Assembly (NCBI GenBank): GCA_027016915.1
Contig: JALURJ010000281.1
Span: 1 to 22,038, forward strand
Reading direction: 5' to 3'
Source of the DNA: Desulfurococcales archaeon
GTDB lineage: Archaea; Thermoproteota; Thermoprotei_A; Sulfolobales; WAQK01
DNA length: 22,038 bases
Position 1 is the first letter of the stretch. The number at the start of each line of letters is the position of its first letter. The position numbers and the translations under genes were made by a program. This document shows, in pieces, positions 14,218-22,017 of the stretch. Below the pieces are notes generated by a model. The model was given only the letters and a program-made list of their open reading frames with translations, had not been told where the DNA came from and searched no databases.

Positions 14218-15657
14218 ATGAGTTTCCTCAAGGAGCTTAAAATATCTAGAAGAGACTTCCTGAAACTCAGCGGCAGTGCAGCGTTCTTCGCCTCCCTTGA
14301 CTGGCGCAGCATCATTAAGACCGCCATGGCGCAGGTGCAGCAGGGCCTGATAAACATAGTGTGGTTTGAGGCTCAGGACTGCGCCGGCAACACGACGGCT
14401 TTGCTTGAGGCAACGGATCCTGACCTCCTCGACGTTTTAGGCGGCAAGTTCCACCTCGTGGGCCCCGGCGCGGTGAAGCTGCTGTTCCATGAAACCGTTA
14501 TGGCCAGCTGGGGCACAGATACCCCGGCGTGGATAAAGGAGCTCAGAGACAATCCCGAGAAGCTTAAGGCTCTTCTTGAAAGCCTAGACCCAGAAGACCC
14601 CCTGAGGAGGACGCTGGAGGGCTACATGGCATTAGGCTACAATCCCGGCCTCCTTCTGACAAGCCCCATAGACATACTGAAGCTTGCTGAGCAGGGGGCA
14701 CTTAATCCCTTCGTGCTTGTACTAGAGGGTAGCGTGCCCATAGATGAGAAGGCGGGAGGTCCGCCGGGCTCAGACGAGTTCTGCTACATAGGCGAAGAGG
14801 GCGGCAAGGTTATATCGTGTGCCGAGTGGATGCGCCGTATCATACCCCAGGCAGCCGCCGTGGTTACCGTGGGTAACTGTGCCAGTTATGGTGGCCTGGT
14901 TTCCAACAGGATCCTTGAGGCCCCCAACGAGGAGATTAAGAGCATGGTGGAGAGCTGGTCGGCTAAGGGCTGGAGCCCCAGCCCCACTGGCGCTGTAGGA
15001 TTCTTCGACGACCCAATCAGGGGGTTCAAGGGCCTAGTCCACCTCCTCCCCGAGGCGGAGCCCTTCAGAAGATTCGTGGACGGGGAATGTGTCCCCGAAA
15101 AGCCAGGCCAGGCTGACTGCAGGCCTGCCGTAGCTGTCCCCGGGTGCCCGTCCAACGGCCAGGCTCAACTAAGAACTCTTGCCAACCTCGTGCTCTGGGT
15201 TGCTGGCCTTATGCCTCTACCCGAGCTGGACGAGTACTGGAGGCCCAAGTGGATCTACGGCAAGACGGTGCACGAGCAGTGCCCTAGGGGCGCCAACTAT
15301 TCTGCAGGCGACTTCAGGAAGGACCCGGGCGACCCCGACTACAGGTGTCTCTTCGCCGTAGGCTGCAAAGGGCCCATATCCAACTGCCCCTGGAATAAGG
15401 TTGGATGGATAAACGGGGTTGGAGGCCCCACGAGGACCGGTGGGGTCTGTATAGGATGCACCATGCCGGGCTTCACCGACGCCTTTGAGGCGTTCTACGA
15501 GCCTCTATCGGCGGTGCAGCCACCCACGGGCAGGGTGGCGACGGCAAGCCTGGTGGGCGCTGGCATAGTCGGAGCCGCAGCCGCCTACGGTCTTGCCAAG
15601 CTCCACGAAAAGAAGGCGAAGGAGACCGAGTCCAAACTTGAGGAGGAGAAGGCGTAG
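14218..15657 (+). CDS. hynS: [NiFe]-hydrogenase small subunit, Tat-exported and membrane-anchored
   Basis: Electron-transfer subunit, 479 aa. The start was set at the ATG giving MSFLKELKISRRDFLKLSGS, a Tat signal with the twin-arginine motif SRRDFLK (10-16) and a likely cleavage after AMA (38); the frame is open upstream but that sequence is low-complexity promoter DNA. Proximal cluster: Cys55, Cys221 (GNCASYGG) and Cys310 (PGCPSN); the fourth ligand, normally Cys in CTGC, is Asn58 (CAGN). Distal cluster: His352, Cys355, Cys377, Cys383. Medial cluster: Cys390, Cys411, Cys414. An extra stretch of about 45 residues follows HETVMASWG, and a second insertion (about 265-300) carries two more cysteines. 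A C-terminal helix (about 441-461) with a charged tail anchors it. The large subunit follows after 13 nt. Confidence 0.94.
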   Translation: MSFLKELKISRRDFLKLSGSAAFFASLDWRSIIKTAMAQVQQGLINIVWFEAQDCAGNTTALLEATDPDLLDVLGGKFHLVGPGAVKLLFHETVMASWGTDTPAWIKELRDNPEKLKALLESLDPEDPLRRTLEGYMALGYNPGLLLTSPIDILKLAEQGALNPFVLVLEGSVPIDEKAGGPPGSDEFCYIGEEGGKVISCAEWMRRIIPQAAAVVTVGNCASYGGLVSNRILEAPNEEIKSMVESWSAKGWSPSPTGAVGFFDDPIRGFKGLVHLLPEAEPFRRFVDGECVPEKPGQADCRPAVAVPGCPSNGQAQLRTLANLVLWVAGLMPLPELDEYWRPKWIYGKTVHEQCPRGANYSAGDFRKDPGDPDYRCLFAVGCKGPISNCPWNKVGWINGVGGPTRTGGVCIGCTMPGFTDAFEAFYEPLSAVQPPTGRVATASLVGAGIVGAAAAYGLAKLHEKKAKETESKLEEEKA

Positions 15658-15670
15658 GGGGTGATCGTGC

Positions 15671-17548
15671 ATGCCTAAAGAAATGCTCCTAGACCCTGTA
15701 ACCAGGATTGAGGGCCACCTCGGAGTGAGGGTCATAGTCAACGATGATGGAACCATCGACAGAGACAGCGTCAGAGTGTTCGTCACCATGTTTAGAGGGT
15801 TCGAGGTCTTCCTCCGCGGTAGAAGACCGGAAGACGCCATCCACATCACGTCCAGGCTCTGCGGAGTCTGCGGAGCCGCGCACGCCAACGCGTCCATAAT
15901 AGCCAACGATATGGCCCTCGGGGTACTTCCAACGGAGCTAGGCGTGGCTCTGAGAAATATGGCCCACGCCATGACCGACCACATCTACGACCACCCCACT
16001 ATCCTTAGCATGCTTCAGGGCCCCGACTTCAGTGCGGCCATAGTAGGCACACTTACCCCTAAGGTCTGGGCAGCCGCCAAGGAGACCCCGGCAGAATTCA
16101 AGGACAGGCACGGTTTCGCCACCATAGCCGACATCATGGAGGCCCTCAACCCTATCTCCGGCAAGGTCTGGCAGCTGTCCATTAGGTATCAGAGGATTGC
16201 TAGGGAGGCTGGAGTCCTGCTATATGGCAGGCACAGCCACCCCTCCACGCTAATACCGGGCGGAATAACTACGGACCTGACGAACCTGGAGCACCTGCTG
16301 ATAGGCTACACGTTCAGACTGGTGAAACTAACGGCCTGGGCCAAGTTCATCTACTACCTTTGGCACGACTTGGTCAACTTCATGAAGGAGAATGGCTGCC
16401 TCGACGCCCCCGAGGCAGCTGGCTGCAACTATAAGGAGCAGGGCAAGACAGAGCTAAGCCCAGGCTCCGGAGAGTTCCCGGTTCTAGCATCTTCCGGGAT
16501 CTTCGAGGACCCCGAGGAATACGCCAACATGGGCGAGACCCCCGAGGAGATATACGCCAACATCGACAAGGCAGCCGATAAGAGGTTCCTCAAACTAGGA
16601 ATAATCAAACAGGGCACCCAGCCCCCCGAGATAATCACGAGAAAGTACACCGACTATAACGTAGGACTGATGGAGACGGTGGAACACGCCTTCTATGAAG
16701 AGTGGGATAACAAGTTCACTGACACCGACTACTTGGGCAACCTGCTGCTATGGGGTAAGGAGGATGCTAAGTGGCACCCCTGGAACAAGATAACTATACC
16801 CAAGCCCGGCGCTAAGGACTGGGCCGACAGGTATACCTGGGCCGCCGTGGTCAGGTTTGTGTGGAAGGACGGCTCCAAATACCCCGTGGAGGTTGGCCCT
16901 ATAGCCAGGCTGATCTCCCAGGCATGGTACGACCAGACCGAGCCCTACAAGAGCGGTGGCGGTAGAATAGAGGTTACCCTACCAAGAGCAGTAGACGACA
17001 TCCTGCCCTCCGGCGTATGGGAGGAGGACACGCTGGTGTACGAGGCGCCTGCCTACTCCACCACGCTTGAGAGGCTTTGGGCTAGGGCCTTCAACGTAGC
17101 GCTCGACGTAGCTGCCGCGTGGCACAACGTTGTCTACGCCCTCAGCTATGTGAAGGCTGGCAGGCCAATAAAGACCTCCAGGTGGGATAGGAGCCACCCC
17201 GCTAGGATGACGTTCGGCGTTGGCTTCAACGAGGCCCCCAGAGGGACTGTGAGGCACTGGCTGGTGCAGAAGGGTGGCAGGATACTGAACTACCAGATCC
17301 ACGCCTCAACGACAAGCAACGTCCCACCTCTAGGCAGGGACGGCAAGCCCGCACCCTTCGAGGCCAGCGTTAGGAACACCGTTATCTCGGAGAACGCGGC
17401 GCTGGGCCTCGAGGGATGGACGGGCCTGGACTTCATGAGGTCCATAAGGAGCTTCGACCCATGCCTGGCATGCGCCGTCCACATACAGTTCGGCAGGGAA
17501 CCAGTGAAGGTAGTGAAGAAGCTGATAAGCCCCACCTGTGGGCCCTAA
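15671..17548 (+). CDS. hynL: [NiFe]-hydrogenase large subunit precursor
   Basis: Catalytic subunit, 625 aa, that binds the Ni-Fe site and splits H2. Motifs are DPVTRIEGHL (8-17), the L1 motif RLCGVCGAAH with Cys64 and Cys67, and the L2 motif DPCLACAVH with Cys598 and Cys601, together the four Ni ligands. The segment FNEAPRGTVRHW holds the conserved APRG loop. A 21-residue extension follows His604 and must be removed by the maturation endopeptidase, so this is the precursor form. It has no signal of its own and should be carried out with the small subunit through Tat. ATG start with GGTGAT (15660-15665) 5 nt upstream. The whole fits group 1 uptake hydrogenases; a crenarchaeal (1g-like) subgroup is likely but needs a tree. 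Confidence 0.96.
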   Translation: MPKEMLLDPVTRIEGHLGVRVIVNDDGTIDRDSVRVFVTMFRGFEVFLRGRRPEDAIHITSRLCGVCGAAHANASIIANDMALGVLPTELGVALRNMAHAMTDHIYDHPTILSMLQGPDFSAAIVGTLTPKVWAAAKETPAEFKDRHGFATIADIMEALNPISGKVWQLSIRYQRIAREAGVLLYGRHSHPSTLIPGGITTDLTNLEHLLIGYTFRLVKLTAWAKFIYYLWHDLVNFMKENGCLDAPEAAGCNYKEQGKTELSPGSGEFPVLASSGIFEDPEEYANMGETPEEIYANIDKAADKRFLKLGIIKQGTQPPEIITRKYTDYNVGLMETVEHAFYEEWDNKFTDTDYLGNLLLWGKEDAKWHPWNKITIPKPGAKDWADRYTWAAVVRFVWKDGSKYPVEVGPIARLISQAWYDQTEPYKSGGGRIEVTLPRAVDDILPSGVWEEDTLVYEAPAYSTTLERLWARAFNVALDVAAAWHNVVYALSYVKAGRPIKTSRWDRSHPARMTFGVGFNEAPRGTVRHWLVQKGGRILNYQIHASTTSNVPPLGRDGKPAPFEASVRNTVISENAALGLEGWTGLDFMRSIRSFDPCLACAVHIQFGREPVKVVKKLISPTCGP

Positions 17549-17592
17549 TCTTCCCACCAGCCACCCCAATAGCACCTGCAGGGTGATGATCC

Positions 17593-18381
17593 GTGGTAGG
17601 CCTTGGACCAGACCTGTACGTGTTCGCCAAGGAGACAATGTTCCAGGTAGCCCTAGTAGTCTTCGTGTTCGGCGTAGTCTATAGGGTGTTCAGATTCCTG
17701 CTGTTCTGGAGACGTGTGGTGAAGGCCCAGGCTAGAAACAGAGGCGCAGGGCAAAGGATACTCGGTCTGTTTAAGACCTTCATCGACCCGATCCTGGAGG
17801 CCTTTAGGCATCAGCCTCTAGAGGGCCTTGTAAGCCTCCTGGCACTCCACATTATAGGCCTTATACCCCTAATATTCCTGATGGACCAGCACATCGAATC
17901 CTTCAACGAGATACTCCCAAAGATCGGCGGCCTCAGCTACAGTATCCTTGCTCCCCTAAGCGTCCCCCTGGGGTTGACGGAGGCTGTTACCTCCGTGCAG
18001 CAAGGGCTCACCATAACCTCGGCGTGGGGGCCGCTCATAATAGTGCTCAACGGCGACGTCCTAGCCACACTGGTACTCATAGCTATAGGATATAAGGTAG
18101 GGCTAAGGCTCGTTGAACGGGCCCATGGGCTCCAGCATATAAGGCTCGGCGACTTCCTTGCCCTAATCCTGCTGGCTGGCATAATACTGTTCGGCTTCAC
18201 CGCTGCACACCACCTGTGGAGCGGCTCCGGCTACTGGACAGCGCTAGGCCTACACATCCTGCTAGCCGAGATCCTGCTCATGGCGCTGCCCTTCACCAAG
18301 TTCTGGCACTTCGTGTTCGGCTACTGGTATGGCAAGCTCCACGAGTGGTATGACCTAAGGGTGACCCGTGGAGCAACATGA
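17593..18381 (+). CDS. isp1: Isp1-like membrane subunit (NarI/HdrE-type cytochrome b)
   Basis: Integral membrane protein, 262 aa, with five predicted helices (about 15-38, 78-97, 146-168, 186-208 and 215-245). Histidines inside or at the ends of helices (His86, His206/207, His221, His239) are candidate haem b ligands, as in NarI, DsrM and HdrE. The role is to take electrons from the hydrogenase small subunit into the membrane and on to quinone or to the HdrD-like partner. GTG start with GGTGA (17582-17586) 6 nt upstream. It follows the large subunit by 44 nt and precedes the Isp2 gene. The Isp1 name rests on gene order and topology more than on sequence motifs. Confidence 0.82.
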   Translation: MVGLGPDLYVFAKETMFQVALVVFVFGVVYRVFRFLLFWRRVVKAQARNRGAGQRILGLFKTFIDPILEAFRHQPLEGLVSLLALHIIGLIPLIFLMDQHIESFNEILPKIGGLSYSILAPLSVPLGLTEAVTSVQQGLTITSAWGPLIIVLNGDVLATLVLIAIGYKVGLRLVERAHGLQHIRLGDFLALILLAGIILFGFTAAHHLWSGSGYWTALGLHILLAEILLMALPFTKFWHFVFGYWYGKLHEWYDLRVTRGAT

Positions 18382-18387
18382 GGGGTG
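18382..18387 (+). promoter_or_regulatory. Shine-Dalgarno favouring the ATG start of isp2
   Basis: GGGGTG lies 6 nt before the ATG at 18394. The GTG at 18385 is inside this site and would have no Shine-Dalgarno of its own. Confidence 0.5.
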
Positions 18388-18393
18388 GGATGG

Positions 18394-19779
18394 ATGGAGG
18401 CGTTTAGGAAAATAATAGAAGTAGTTGAGTGGGAGGCGTTCCATAAGGACAGGGTTGAGTCGGGCATACGGAGGATGCTGGGCAGGGTTGACGTGGTCGC
18501 CCTCCACTTCCTGGAGAACTGTGTGTCATGTGCTCTCTGTAAAACTGCCTGCCCCTACTACTACGTCGACGAGAAGTACTCCCCGGTCAACAAAGCGGAG
18601 GAAGCCAGGAAGATATATAGGAAAGAGCTTACATTCGCAGGCAAACTTCTAGGCCCCTTGGTTCACGCTAGGAAGCCTGGTTCAGCCGAGGATCTGAGAC
18701 GGATCGCAGAGTTCGCCTACGCTTGTACCAATTGTGGTGCATGCTACGTGACGTGCCCCTTCGGCATAGACAGTGGAGCGCTGATAAACCACATCCGTAC
18801 ACTGCTCACGGCTACCGGCAGGGTGCCAACCATCCTGCAGGCCTTCGAAGTGGCCGAGATCAGCGGGATGTACCTAGAGATACCGGGGCTTATGCAGGCT
18901 TGGGACGAGGTTATGAAGAAGGCTGCAGAGGCGATAGGCAGGGAGCTGCCCTTCGACAGGGAGGGCGCCGAGATAATGCTGTTTCCCACGCTGATCGACA
19001 CGCTCTTCACGCCGGGAGCCGTGGTGGGCGCCATAAACCTGCTCACTAGGATGGGTGTTGACTGGACTTTGCCCAGTAAACCCCTCGGCATAAGGCCCCC
19101 CATAGCCACGGTGATCGGCGACGCTGAGGGCGTGAAGACACAGCTTACCAAGATCCACGAATATCTTGAGAAGATGAAGCCGAAAAAAGTAGTGCTGGTG
19201 GACGGAGGCTTCGTTTACCCTGCCATGAGGTGGAAACTACCCACAGTACTCGGCACAAGGCCTAGCTACACAGTACTCCACATCGTAGAGGTGGTACACG
19301 AGGCCCTGAAGAAGGGTGGACTGAAGGTTAAAACTACGGACGACAAGGTAACCTGGCATAGCCCCTGCCAGCTCGGCAGGAGGGGCGGAGTCATACTAGA
19401 GCCTGAGGAGATTATGCGAACCGTAAGCAAGGGCTACAGGCAGCTGCCGCATCACGGCATACGCACACTTTGTTGTGGCGGAGGAGCGGGGATGGGCTGC
19501 ATGACCAGGGACATGCACGAGATGATGGGGAAGCTGCTGGGAACGTCGCTCTACGACCTTATAGGTAATAGAGAGAAAAGCTTCCTTGACGCTGCCGAGA
19601 AAAGGTACAAACTCTCCATCAAAAGGAAGATGGACGACATAGAGAGAAGCGAGGCCGAGATAGTTGTCACTGCCTGCCCTGTATGTATACATACCATAGA
19701 GCTTGGAGCACAGCTATATGGCCCGAAGGTGAAGGTGCTGCACATAGCAGAATACCTCAGCGAACACCTAGAAGAATAA
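18394..19779 (+). CDS. isp2: Isp2-like HdrD/DsrK-type iron-sulfur protein
   Basis: Cytoplasmic-face electron carrier, 461 aa. Two [4Fe-4S] motifs, CVSCALCKTACP (Cys43/46/49/53) and CTNCGACYVTCP (Cys111/114/117/121), are followed by two CCG-type domains. The second domain keeps the non-cubane cluster ligands: Cys325 in HSPCQLGR, Cys360-Cys361 in LCCGGG and CPVC at 428-431; its last spacing (66 residues) is about twice the usual 33-34. The first domain has the fold (FPTLIDTLFTPGAVVGAINL) but no cysteines. Isp2 is expected to pair with Isp1 and pass hydrogenase electrons to quinone or a thiol-disulfide acceptor. ATG start. A T-rich tract follows the stop, so the operon probably ends here. Confidence 0.88.
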   Translation: MEAFRKIIEVVEWEAFHKDRVESGIRRMLGRVDVVALHFLENCVSCALCKTACPYYYVDEKYSPVNKAEEARKIYRKELTFAGKLLGPLVHARKPGSAEDLRRIAEFAYACTNCGACYVTCPFGIDSGALINHIRTLLTATGRVPTILQAFEVAEISGMYLEIPGLMQAWDEVMKKAAEAIGRELPFDREGAEIMLFPTLIDTLFTPGAVVGAINLLTRMGVDWTLPSKPLGIRPPIATVIGDAEGVKTQLTKIHEYLEKMKPKKVVLVDGGFVYPAMRWKLPTVLGTRPSYTVLHIVEVVHEALKKGGLKVKTTDDKVTWHSPCQLGRRGGVILEPEEIMRTVSKGYRQLPHHGIRTLCCGGGAGMGCMTRDMHEMMGKLLGTSLYDLIGNREKSFLDAAEKRYKLSIKRKMDDIERSEAEIVVTACPVCIHTIELGAQLYGPKVKVLHIAEYLSEHLEE

Positions 19780-19780
19780 A

Positions 19781-19800
19781 TTTTGTTTTAAACCCTATTT
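19781..19800 (+). terminator. T-rich terminator of the hydrogenase operon
   Basis: TTTTGTTTTAAACCCTATTT directly follows the isp2 stop codon, with more pyrimidine-rich sequence after it. Archaeal RNA polymerase terminates at such T-tracts without a hairpin. Confidence 0.5.
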
Positions 19801-19802
19801 CC

Positions 19803-20545
19803 TCACTCTCCAACCTTCTTCATTCTTTCTTGCCAGAGGAGCATTCCCAGCAGCATGAGGACCACTATAAACGCCGTGAGTGCTCCCACGTAGGGCAACA
19901 GCCTCCACAGCCCCTAACACCTGAGCACCACCGAGCAGAGAGCCTCCACGGCATAAGTGGCTGGCAGAGGCAGAAAAACACCCTCATATTATGAAGACAT
20001 GGCCCTTAAAGGCCGGAAGACCCTGAAAGCAGAAAAGTCGGCATAATAACCATGGAAGTGTAAGAGTGCCTAGCTCTCTGTTCCCGCTAACGCTGAAAGC
20101 GCTATGCCGGGATTCATCCCCGCAATAGCGGGAAGCATTACTACCAGCAACGCGAGCAGGAGGTTGCCTCTCACTTCTAGCCCATAGAATACCTGTGTGG
20201 CTGCCAGTGTACCACTGCCTGCAACCCGCCTAGCACGCTGAAAGCAGCGCTATACCCGTAAATGGTCTCCCAGCTCCTTGGTGGAGATGCTTCAAGCTTC
20301 TCCAAGGTGCCCATACCCTCCTTCTCGACGAAGGAGAGCAGAGTTGAGAGGACAAATACTGCAAAGCTCGCAACGCCGAGACAAATACCTTTGTAGTGAA
20401 TACCAGCCCCGTTTATTGCTACGAGCAGGAAAAATGGTTGGCACGCCCACACAATCTTCTGCTCACAAGGCTTTTCTAGCGCTGGAAATCTACCCTGACT
20501 TGGGAGGACAGTCTGAGGTCCAACACTTTTTACGTCCTGCCACAA
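19803..20545 (-). pseudogene. Decayed ABC-2 type transporter permease (C-terminal half)
   Basis: No intact gene fills this stretch, but the minus strand keeps recognisable ABC-2 permease pieces in order. First comes LEKP, then GVASFAVFVLSTLLSFVEKE leading into GTLEKLEASPPRSWETIYGY and SVLGGLQAVV. After a frameshift near 20205-20215 come TQVFYGLEVRGNLLLALLVV, MNPGIALSALAGTES, then GVFLPLPATYAVEALCSVVL and finally GALTAFIVVLMLLGMLLWQE with RMKKVGE before TGA at 19803-19805. In-frame stops lie at 20070-20072, 19989-19991 and 19914-19916. The usual hydrophobic segment between ALSALA and GVFLPL is unrecognisable. The N-terminal half and the partner ATPase are absent. At one frameshift and three stops it is very unlikely to be sequencing error. 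It accounts for most of the 839-bp gap between isp2 and the DIPP genes. Confidence 0.75.
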
Positions 20546-20605
20546 CTATTTCTTATTTGGATCCAGGGGCTCAGAAGGGTCTTACTGACTCTATACGCTT
20601 GGTGC

Positions 20606-20611
20606 GAGGTG
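20606..20611 (+). promoter_or_regulatory. Shine-Dalgarno deciding the DIPP synthase start
   Basis: GAGGTG lies 7 nt before the TTG at 20619 and supports that codon; no ATG or GTG is better placed. Confidence 0.6.
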
Positions 20612-20618
20612 CTGTAAG

Positions 20619-21284
20619 TTGAGGGGTAAGAGAACTGACGGGCCGGTTTCCAGGCACATTAATAGAAGGATCTCTGAGAGGATCTCGGGCTACATAGTTT
20701 CACGGAACATACCTTTAACTCCCAACCAGGCATCACTGATAAGTGCCGCTACGGGGTTCCTCGCACTCCCCCTATACCTGGCTGGCCAGCCAGCATTGGC
20801 AGGGATAGTTGTGCAGGCATCGTCCATTCTTGACGGTGTTGATGGGGAGATAGCCAGGGCAAGGGGTCAGACCTCGAGGCTGGGCGGCTTTCTGGACTCC
20901 ATGCTGGATAGGACGGTGGATATACTCGTGATTCTCGGCTTAGGCTTCTACGCCTATACCTGGTCTGGGTTTTTGGGCTCATGGGTGCTGCTGGCCTCGC
21001 TTCTAGCCCTAGCGGGTGACCTAATGGTGAGTTATCTTCACGCCCGTGGGGAGGCGTCTCTCAGGATCCACCCGCTGCTTTTGGGCCGTGTCCCAAGTAT
21101 AGCGTCTAGGGATGTGAGACTTTTCACAGTATTCTTGGGCAGCATAGCCTCGGAACTCTACTCCTGGGCCTCCCTGGCCACCCTACTTATCATTGCTTTG
21201 CTCTCTCTAACCTATGTGGCCTTGAAGACCGTCGACGTGATGATAAGCTTCCGGGAGGAGGTGGGTCTGGTTGAGGGTGATTAG
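20619..21284 (+). CDS. CDP-alcohol phosphatidyltransferase, probable DIPP synthase
   Basis: Membrane enzyme, 221 aa, that most likely condenses CDP-inositol with inositol-1-phosphate to phosphorylated di-myo-inositol phosphate, a hyperthermophile solute. The family motif D-x2-DG-x2-AR-x8-G-x3-D-x3-D is complete: DGVDGEIAR (about 72-80), then GGFLDSMLD. Several hydrophobic helices follow (ALAGIVVQASSIL, DILVILGLGFYAY, WVLLASLLALAGDL, ATLLIIALLSLTYVA). TTG start. The next gene, a nucleotidyltransferase, overlaps it by 14 nt, and the pairing is what points to DIPP rather than lipid synthesis; archaetidylinositol-phosphate synthase is the main alternative. Confidence 0.85.
   Translation: MRGKRTDGPVSRHINRRISERISGYIVSRNIPLTPNQASLISAATGFLALPLYLAGQPALAGIVVQASSILDGVDGEIARARGQTSRLGGFLDSMLDRTVDILVILGLGFYAYTWSGFLGSWVLLASLLALAGDLMVSYLHARGEASLRIHPLLLGRVPSIASRDVRLFTVFLGSIASELYSWASLATLLIIALLSLTYVALKTVDVMISFREEVGLVEGD
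21257..21263 (+). promoter_or_regulatory. Shine-Dalgarno deciding the cytidylyltransferase start
   Basis: GGAGGTG, inside the end of the upstream gene, stands 7 nt before the TTG at 21271. The alternative GTG at 21277 would be 13 nt away. Confidence 0.6.
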
Positions 21285-22017
21285 AGAGGCTGTTATCCTA
21301 GCAGCGGGTCTGGGAACTAGGCTCCGAGACTATCTGGGGATAGTGAAATACTTGGCCGGAATCCAGGGTAAGCCCTTGATATCTTATCCTCTTAAAGCCT
21401 TGAAGTGGGCTGGGGTCGAGCACGTACATCTCGTGGTTAATCCAATGCACGGTACGGAGCTGGTAGAAGCCGCTAGAAGGGAGTTCGGCCGGGTAGACTA
21501 TGTGGAGAACCCGTATCCTGAGAGGGAGAATGGGTACAGTTTGCTGCTGGCTAAAAAACTGGTTTCAGAGGAGTACTTCTACGTGTCGATGGCCGACCAC
21601 ATATACCAGCCCGATATCCTGGAAATTTTGTCGAGGAAGGTTGACGGGAGAGCTGTAATTGTGATGGGTGGAGATAGCAGGCCCCGCTATATAGATGTTG
21701 CCGAGGCAACCAAGATTCTGGCTCCTGGAGGCTTGGTACAACGTGTCGGCAAGGAGGTTAGAAACTACACGCATATCGATGTAGGCGTCCACGTATTTTC
21801 ACGGCGGATCTACGAGATAATTGGCCAGGACATCCCGGAAAAACTCAGGTTGGCAGATATAGTCAACATGGCTGTTTCCAGAGGCTTCACTGTAAGAGTG
21901 GCCGATGTGACCGGTGCGGCTTGGACCGAGATCGACACACCCAGCGATTATGAGGAGGTAGTGGGCGGCACTAGAAGACCCGTGGTAGAGGCGTTCTACC
22001 GAAGCCTTGGGTTGTAA
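21271..22017 (+). CDS. Nucleotidyltransferase, probable CTP:inositol-1-phosphate cytidylyltransferase
   Basis: Soluble 248-aa enzyme predicted to make CDP-inositol from CTP and L-myo-inositol-1-phosphate. The N-terminal nucleotide-binding loop is VILAAGLGTRLRD, followed by the conserved lysine region IVKYLAGIQGKPLISYPL and the metal-binding Asp in VSMADHIY. Later segments are YTHIDVGVHVF and the late Asp in WTEIDTPSDYEEV, typical of sugar-phosphate nucleotidyltransferases. TTG start overlapping the preceding gene by 14 nt, so the two are translationally coupled. In many thermophiles these two activities are fused in one protein with the cytidylyltransferase first; here they are separate and in the reverse order. 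NDP-sugar synthesis is possible if the neighbour were not considered. Confidence 0.82.
   Translation: MRVIREAVILAAGLGTRLRDYLGIVKYLAGIQGKPLISYPLKALKWAGVEHVHLVVNPMHGTELVEAARREFGRVDYVENPYPERENGYSLLLAKKLVSEEYFYVSMADHIYQPDILEILSRKVDGRAVIVMGGDSRPRYIDVAEATKILAPGGLVQRVGKEVRNYTHIDVGVHVFSRRIYEIIGQDIPEKLRLADIVNMAVSRGFTVRVADVTGAAWTEIDTPSDYEEVVGGTRRPVVEAFYRSLGL

Noticed and set aside
15689..17302. Minus-strand open frames opposite the hydrogenase large subunit
   Set aside because: They are antisense shadows of a gene whose L1 and L2 motifs and full length are unambiguous.
20119..20132. CCCGC-AATA-GCGGG hairpin as a bacterial-type terminator
   Set aside because: No T-tract follows on either strand, and the bases encode residues of the ABC-2 permease relic (PAIAG), so the symmetry is probably incidental.
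20024..20250. CTGAAAGC occurring three times as a repeat element or array
   Set aside because: The copies are irregularly spaced, their flanks differ, and they fall in hydrophobic segments of the permease relic; this is not a CRISPR or a transposon end.
20278..20622. Plus-strand frame of 114 codons before the DIPP synthase gene
   Set aside because: It is antisense to the permease relic, its product has no recognisable feature, and its composition is unlike the real genes.
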